NCBI GenBank assembly: GCA_017428945.1
Contig: JAFRPW010000034.1
Coordinates: 1-64,000, forward strand
DNA: 64,000 nt
From: Bacteroidales bacterium
GTDB lineage: Bacteria; Bacteroidota; Bacteroidia; Bacteroidales; UBA932
Reading direction: 5' to 3'
Made by a program: the position numbers and the translations under genes. This document shows positions 61,099-64,000 of the stretch, piece after piece. The notes under the pieces are model-generated. The model was given only the letters and a program-made list of their open reading frames with translations, was not told the origin of the DNA and searched no databases. The first letter of the stretch is position 1; each line of letters starts with the position of its first letter.

Positions 61099-62344
61099 GC
61101 AATTTGAAAAGATGAAGGCCGATTTCAGGGCGCAGTTCGGCACTTCCTTCGACTTCCTCCGCGACACCGCAATCTACTCTACGCCTCTGTACAAGTTCCT
61201 TGAGCGTATGCCCAAGGGGGCGGACCTCCACGCCCACGCAGACGCCATACTCCCGATGGCTATGCAGGTGGAGTTCCTCCGGGACCATCCGGAACTGGTT
61301 ATTACGCCTGAGTGGCAGATCCGCTTCATCGGCCCTGGTGTGCCCTACGGCAGCCGTACTATGCAGGAATGCCTTGACGACGGCCTCACTGTAGAGGACT
61401 TCCGCCGCCAGTGGACTGTAGGGGGAGCACCCCGCAACGGATATATCTGGGACTGGTTCGAGGGCATTTTCACAAAGTGTGGAGCCATCTGCACCACCCC
61501 GGCCCTGGTTCAGGACTACTATACCCGAGTGATGCTTTACTACCATTCCATCGGTGTGGAGCATCTGGAGCTCAGGAGTCCTTTCTTCGGGACGCGCCAG
61601 GACGCCCAGGCACGTGCGGAGGCCTATATCAAGGCCCTTGCAGAGGTGCGTAAAGTCGATCCCGTGTTTACATTGTCGATTGTGGCCTGCGCCGGCAAGA
61701 ACGACGCCTGGGACCCGCTCTTCGACCTTCTGATGGACAACGCCGTCTGGGTCTGGAAGAATGTGAAGGACGGGGAGTACGACCTTGTGAAAGCAATCGA
61801 CGTTGTGAACGATGAAGACCGTTCCTACTCCCTTGCCCGCTATGAGGACCGCATCCGCAAGATCATCGTGGACAATCCCGGCCTTCGCCTTACCCTCCAT
61901 GCCGGAGAGAGCCTCCGCGGAGAGAACGAGGAAATTGCCATAGCCCTCCGCTGCGGCATTGACCGCCTTGGTCATGGGTTCAACCTTTACAGGTATCCTG
62001 AGCTTGAGAAGGCCGTGCTGGAAAAGGGCATTCCCATGGAAATCTGCCCCGTCTCCAACGCCGCCCTGGGCTATTGCAGGGACTTTTCCAAGCACCCTGC
62101 CAAGAAGTACTGGGAAGAGGGCATTCCAATTGTAATATGCTCTGACGATGCCGCTTACCAGGCTCATTCGGCACTGGTTGGAGACTACCTTGCCGTAGCT
62201 GTGGGCTGGGACCTCTCCCTTGCCCAGGTGCGCCAGCTCTGCCGCATCTCCATAGAAAACTCCTTCCTCATCCCCGCCCGCAAGCAGGTCCTGAGGACAT
62301 GGTTCAAGAACGCCTGGAAAAAATTCGAGGCCTCCTTTGAGTAG
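61088..62344 (+). CDS. Adenosine deaminase family protein
   Basis: A 418-residue metal-dependent deaminase. Zinc ligands and catalytic residues are in KGADLHAHADA, LTLHAGES, DRLGHGF and IVICSDDA; EICPVSNAALG is also typical. It is longer than E. coli Add (333), like the ADGF-type or adenosine-deaminase-like branch. ATG 61088 is preferred because in the ancestral order it would overlap the guaA stop by ATGA; ATGs at 61082 and 61091 are also possible. It fits purine salvage beside guaB and guaA. Confidence 0.9.
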   Translation: MMTQQFEKMKADFRAQFGTSFDFLRDTAIYSTPLYKFLERMPKGADLHAHADAILPMAMQVEFLRDHPELVITPEWQIRFIGPGVPYGSRTMQECLDDGLTVEDFRRQWTVGGAPRNGYIWDWFEGIFTKCGAICTTPALVQDYYTRVMLYYHSIGVEHLELRSPFFGTRQDAQARAEAYIKALAEVRKVDPVFTLSIVACAGKNDAWDPLFDLLMDNAVWVWKNVKDGEYDLVKAIDVVNDEDRSYSLARYEDRIRKIIVDNPGLRLTLHAGESLRGENEEIAIALRCGIDRLGHGFNLYRYPELEKAVLEKGIPMEICPVSNAALGYCRDFSKHPAKKYWEEGIPIVICSDDAAYQAHSALVGDYLAVAVGWDLSLAQVRQLCRISIENSFLIPARKQVLRTWFKNAWKKFEASFE

Positions 62345-62380
62345 CCCCCGCGGCTTCAGCAGCCCCCGTGTGACCATCTC

Positions 62381-62513
62381 CGTCCCTAAAAACGGCCGAT
62401 TTTAGGGATGAAAGCCCCGTTTGCCCCCCGCCGTCCGCAAAAATGGCGTTTTTCAGGGACGGCGGACCTATTTTGGGCCTTCCGTCCGCAAAAATGGCGT
62501 TTTTTAGGGACGA
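62381..62513. repeat. Three near-palindromic ~31-bp repeats upstream of asd
   Basis: Copies at 62431-62462 and 62482-62513 both start CCGTCCGCAAAAATGGCGTT and end AGGGACG(G); a diverged inverted copy is at 62381-62410 (CGTCCCTAAAAACGG to AGGGATG). The ends CCGTCC and GGGACGG can pair in each copy. They fill the gap between the adenosine-deaminase gene and the asd promoter and may serve as terminators or protein sites. Confidence 0.65.
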
Positions 62514-62518
62514 ATTGC

Positions 62519-62526
62519 TATCTTTG
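62519..62526 (+). promoter_or_regulatory. -7 element for asd
   Basis: TATCTTTG matches TAnnTTTG, 17 bases before ATG 62544. The GTG at 62526 that would extend asd falls within this element and was rejected. Confidence 0.55.
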
Positions 62527-62543
62527 TGAAAATTTTAACAGCT

Positions 62544-63530
62544 ATGAGAGTTGCAGTTGTTGGAGCTACGGGCCTGGTTGGGTCCAAGATGCTCCAAGTG
62601 CTTGAGGAAAGGAAGTTTCCGGTGACGGAACTGCTTGCAGTGGCGTCGCCCCGCTCCTGGGGAAAAAGAATCTGGTTCCGCGGCAGGGAGTGGACGGTAA
62701 TGAGTGCCGATGAGGCCATCGCTCAAAAGCCCGTTCTGGCCATTTTCAGCGCCGGAGGTGCCACCAGTGCGGAGCTTGCCCCCCGTTTTGCTGCCATCGG
62801 CTGCTACGTTGTGGACAACTCCTCCCAGTGGCGCATGGACCCTTCCGTGCCGCTGGTGGTGCCGGAAATCAACGCCGATGTCCTGGAGAAGGACAAGTAC
62901 ATTATTGCCAACCCCAACTGTTCCACTATCCAGATGGTGCTGCCCCTGGCTCCACTGCATAAGGCCTATGGTATAAAGAGAATAGTGGTGAGCACCTACC
63001 AGAGCGTCACCGGCGCCGGACAGAAAGGCCTGGACCAGCTCAACGCAGAGCGCGCCGGCGGCACCGGCACCAAGTTCCCCCACAGGATAGACATGAATGT
63101 GATCCCTCACATAGACGTCTTCCTCCCGGACGGCAGCACCAAGGAAGAGACCAAGATGGTGAACGAGACCAGAAAGATTCTCAGGGACGACAGCATCGCC
63201 GTCTCCGCCACCACCGTCCGCGTCCCCGTGATGGGCGGCCACTCGGAGAGCGTAAACATCGAATTCTCAAAACATTATGACCTTGTAGAGGCCCGTCGTC
63301 TTATGGCGGAGATGCCCGGTGTGGTCATCGAGGACGACCCCTCCACCAACCTCTACCCTATGCCCATAAACGCCTGGGAAAAGGACGACGTCTTCGTGGG
63401 CCGCATCCGCCGGGACAGCTCAGTAGAGAACGGCCTCAACATCTGGTGCGTGAGCGACAACATCCGTAAGGGCGCTGCCACAAACGCCGTCCAGATTGCC
63501 CAGGTGCTGTTAAACAACGGGTGGCTATGA
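62544..63530 (+). CDS. asd: Aspartate-semialdehyde dehydrogenase
   Basis: A 328-residue enzyme. NADP-binding GATGLVGSKM is at the N-terminus, the catalytic Cys is in IANPNCSTIQMV, and VSTYQSVTGAGQKG and VPVMGGHSESV are family blocks. It reduces aspartyl phosphate to the semialdehyde that feeds DapA, threonine and methionine. It overlaps the M20 peptidase gene by ATGA. Confidence 0.95.
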   Translation: MRVAVVGATGLVGSKMLQVLEERKFPVTELLAVASPRSWGKRIWFRGREWTVMSADEAIAQKPVLAIFSAGGATSAELAPRFAAIGCYVVDNSSQWRMDPSVPLVVPEINADVLEKDKYIIANPNCSTIQMVLPLAPLHKAYGIKRIVVSTYQSVTGAGQKGLDQLNAERAGGTGTKFPHRIDMNVIPHIDVFLPDGSTKEETKMVNETRKILRDDSIAVSATTVRVPVMGGHSESVNIEFSKHYDLVEARRLMAEMPGVVIEDDPSTNLYPMPINAWEKDDVFVGRIRRDSSVENGLNIWCVSDNIRKGAATNAVQIAQVLLNNGWL

Positions 63531-64000
63531 CCCTTTTCAAAGAAATATTGAGCATAGATTCCACCTCCGGAAAGGAGCGTGAGATGGCCCTGTGGCTCCA
63601 CGAGCACCTTGAGGCCCCTGAAAAGGAGCTAATGGAAGTTGGCGACGGTACGCTGAACCTTTTCCTGAGATGGGGATCTCCTAAAGTGGTTTTCTGCTCC
63701 CATATGGATACCGTGCCGCCATATATTCCGCCCACTTTTGAGATGCCCGAACGCACCGGGCATGACGGAGTGGTCCGCGGCCGCGGAAGCTGTGATGCCA
63801 AGGGTCAGGTCTTTGCCATGTACACCGCATGCAAGCAGCTGGAAGCAGCCGGAAATACCGGCTTCGGCCTCCTTATCCTTGCAGGTGAGGAAACAGGTTC
63901 ATGGGGTGCAAAGGCATTCTCAAAAACTGGCTTCGAAGCACCGTTCCTCATCGTTGGGGAACCAACTGAAAATAAGATGATAAGTGCCTCCAAGGGCACT
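63527..64000 (+). CDS. M20 peptidase/deacylase, probable succinyl-DAP desuccinylase (partial)
   Basis: The first 158 residues; the gene runs off the right edge. Zinc-site motifs are FCSHMDTVPP, GRGSCDAKGQ and LAGEETGS. M20 enzymes of this type are DapE, ArgE or related deacylases. Coupling to asd and the presence of dapD, dapA and dapF in the window favour DapE, but acetylornithine deacetylase cannot be excluded. A palindromic repeat inserts EMPERTGHDG at about residues 72-81, between two zinc-site motifs. Confidence 0.8.
   Translation, partial: MTLFKEILSIDSTSGKEREMALWLHEHLEAPEKELMEVGDGTLNLFLRWGSPKVVFCSHMDTVPPYIPPTFEMPERTGHDGVVRGRGSCDAKGQVFAMYTACKQLEAAGNTGFGLLILAGEETGSWGAKAFSKTGFEAPFLIVGEPTENKMISASKGT
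63741..63767 (+). repeat. Short palindromic repeat in the M20 peptidase gene
   Basis: GAG, ATGCCCGA (63743-63750), loop ACGCA, CCGGGCAT (63756-63763), GACG; one mismatch at the base of the loop. In frame with the same peptide phase as the dapF copies. Confidence 0.75.

Noticed and set aside
62381-62513. Possible short CRISPR array
   Set aside because: Only two close copies and one inverted diverged copy, no regular spacers and no cas genes.
63309-63335. GAGATGCCCGGTGTGG in asd as another palindromic repeat copy
   Set aside because: Only the left arm matches by chance; there is no right arm and the residues (AEMPGVVIEDD) are native to Asd.

Overview
The window looks like a chromosomal segment of an uncultured, fairly GC-rich member of the Bacteroidales (Bacteroidota). 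The evidence is a SusC/SusD pair with surface lipoproteins, DUF4252 and FISUMP-type lipoproteins, a MurA with the Asp-type active site, and repeated promoters of the TAnnTTTG type. No rRNA, tRNA or CRISPR array was seen.

Layout, left half. 1-0.8 kb: end of a membrane pyrophosphatase. 0.86-2.4 kb: a HipBST-type toxin-antitoxin operon behind a perfect 19-bp inverted repeat. 2.4-6.9 kb: a three-gene polysaccharide O-acetylation operon (two SGNH proteins and an MBOAT acyltransferase). 7.2-8.9 kb: a HepT/HTH-MntA module overlapping rsmA. 9.0-13.1 kb: aspS, murB, murA. 13.1-20.9 kb: an ECF sigma/DUF4252 operon, a small-peptide/lipoprotein/LuxR-HTH operon, a TPR-LuxR regulator, a DUF3990-like ART/HTH pair and a second DUF4252 gene. 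20.9-21.6 kb: a HigA-like regulator. 21.7-28.4 kb: an aminotransferase-dapF-dapA-dapD-GH97 operon. 28.5-31.06 kb: guaB (IMP dehydrogenase lacking its CBS pair) and guaA.

31.04-61.10 kb is the most interesting part. A perfect 27-bp direct repeat (31038-31064 and 61072-61098) brackets about 30 kb placed exactly between guaA and an adenosine-deaminase gene that, from the repeat sequence, once formed an ATGA-overlapping operon. The bracketed DNA carries a polysaccharide-utilisation locus: two GH172 (DUF2961), two DUF4185 (GH183-type) enzymes and a third DUF4185-like fusion, GH43, GH2, GH116, GH97, SusC/SusD, a DUF6786 protein, a FucP-type permease, a PfkB sugar kinase, a stand-alone D-arabinose-5-phosphate isomerase and a LacI regulator. 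Four LacI-type operator candidates sharing ATTTAGC arms sit at its promoters. The enzymes fit a D-arabinan to D-arabinose to D-arabinose-5-P to ribulose-5-P pathway. The ends hold a susD fragment, gene remnants, a truncated IS transposase and an HNH endonuclease, but no integrase.

61.1-64 kb: adenosine deaminase, asd and the start of an M20 peptidase (probable dapE). With dapF, dapA, dapD and the aminotransferase these make most of the succinylase lysine/DAP pathway.

A short palindromic repeat (GAGATGCCCGG-n5-CCGGGCATGACG and relatives) occurs at least six times in the 34 kb outside the 30-kb segment, five of them inside conserved genes as in-frame peptide insertions; I found none inside the segment.
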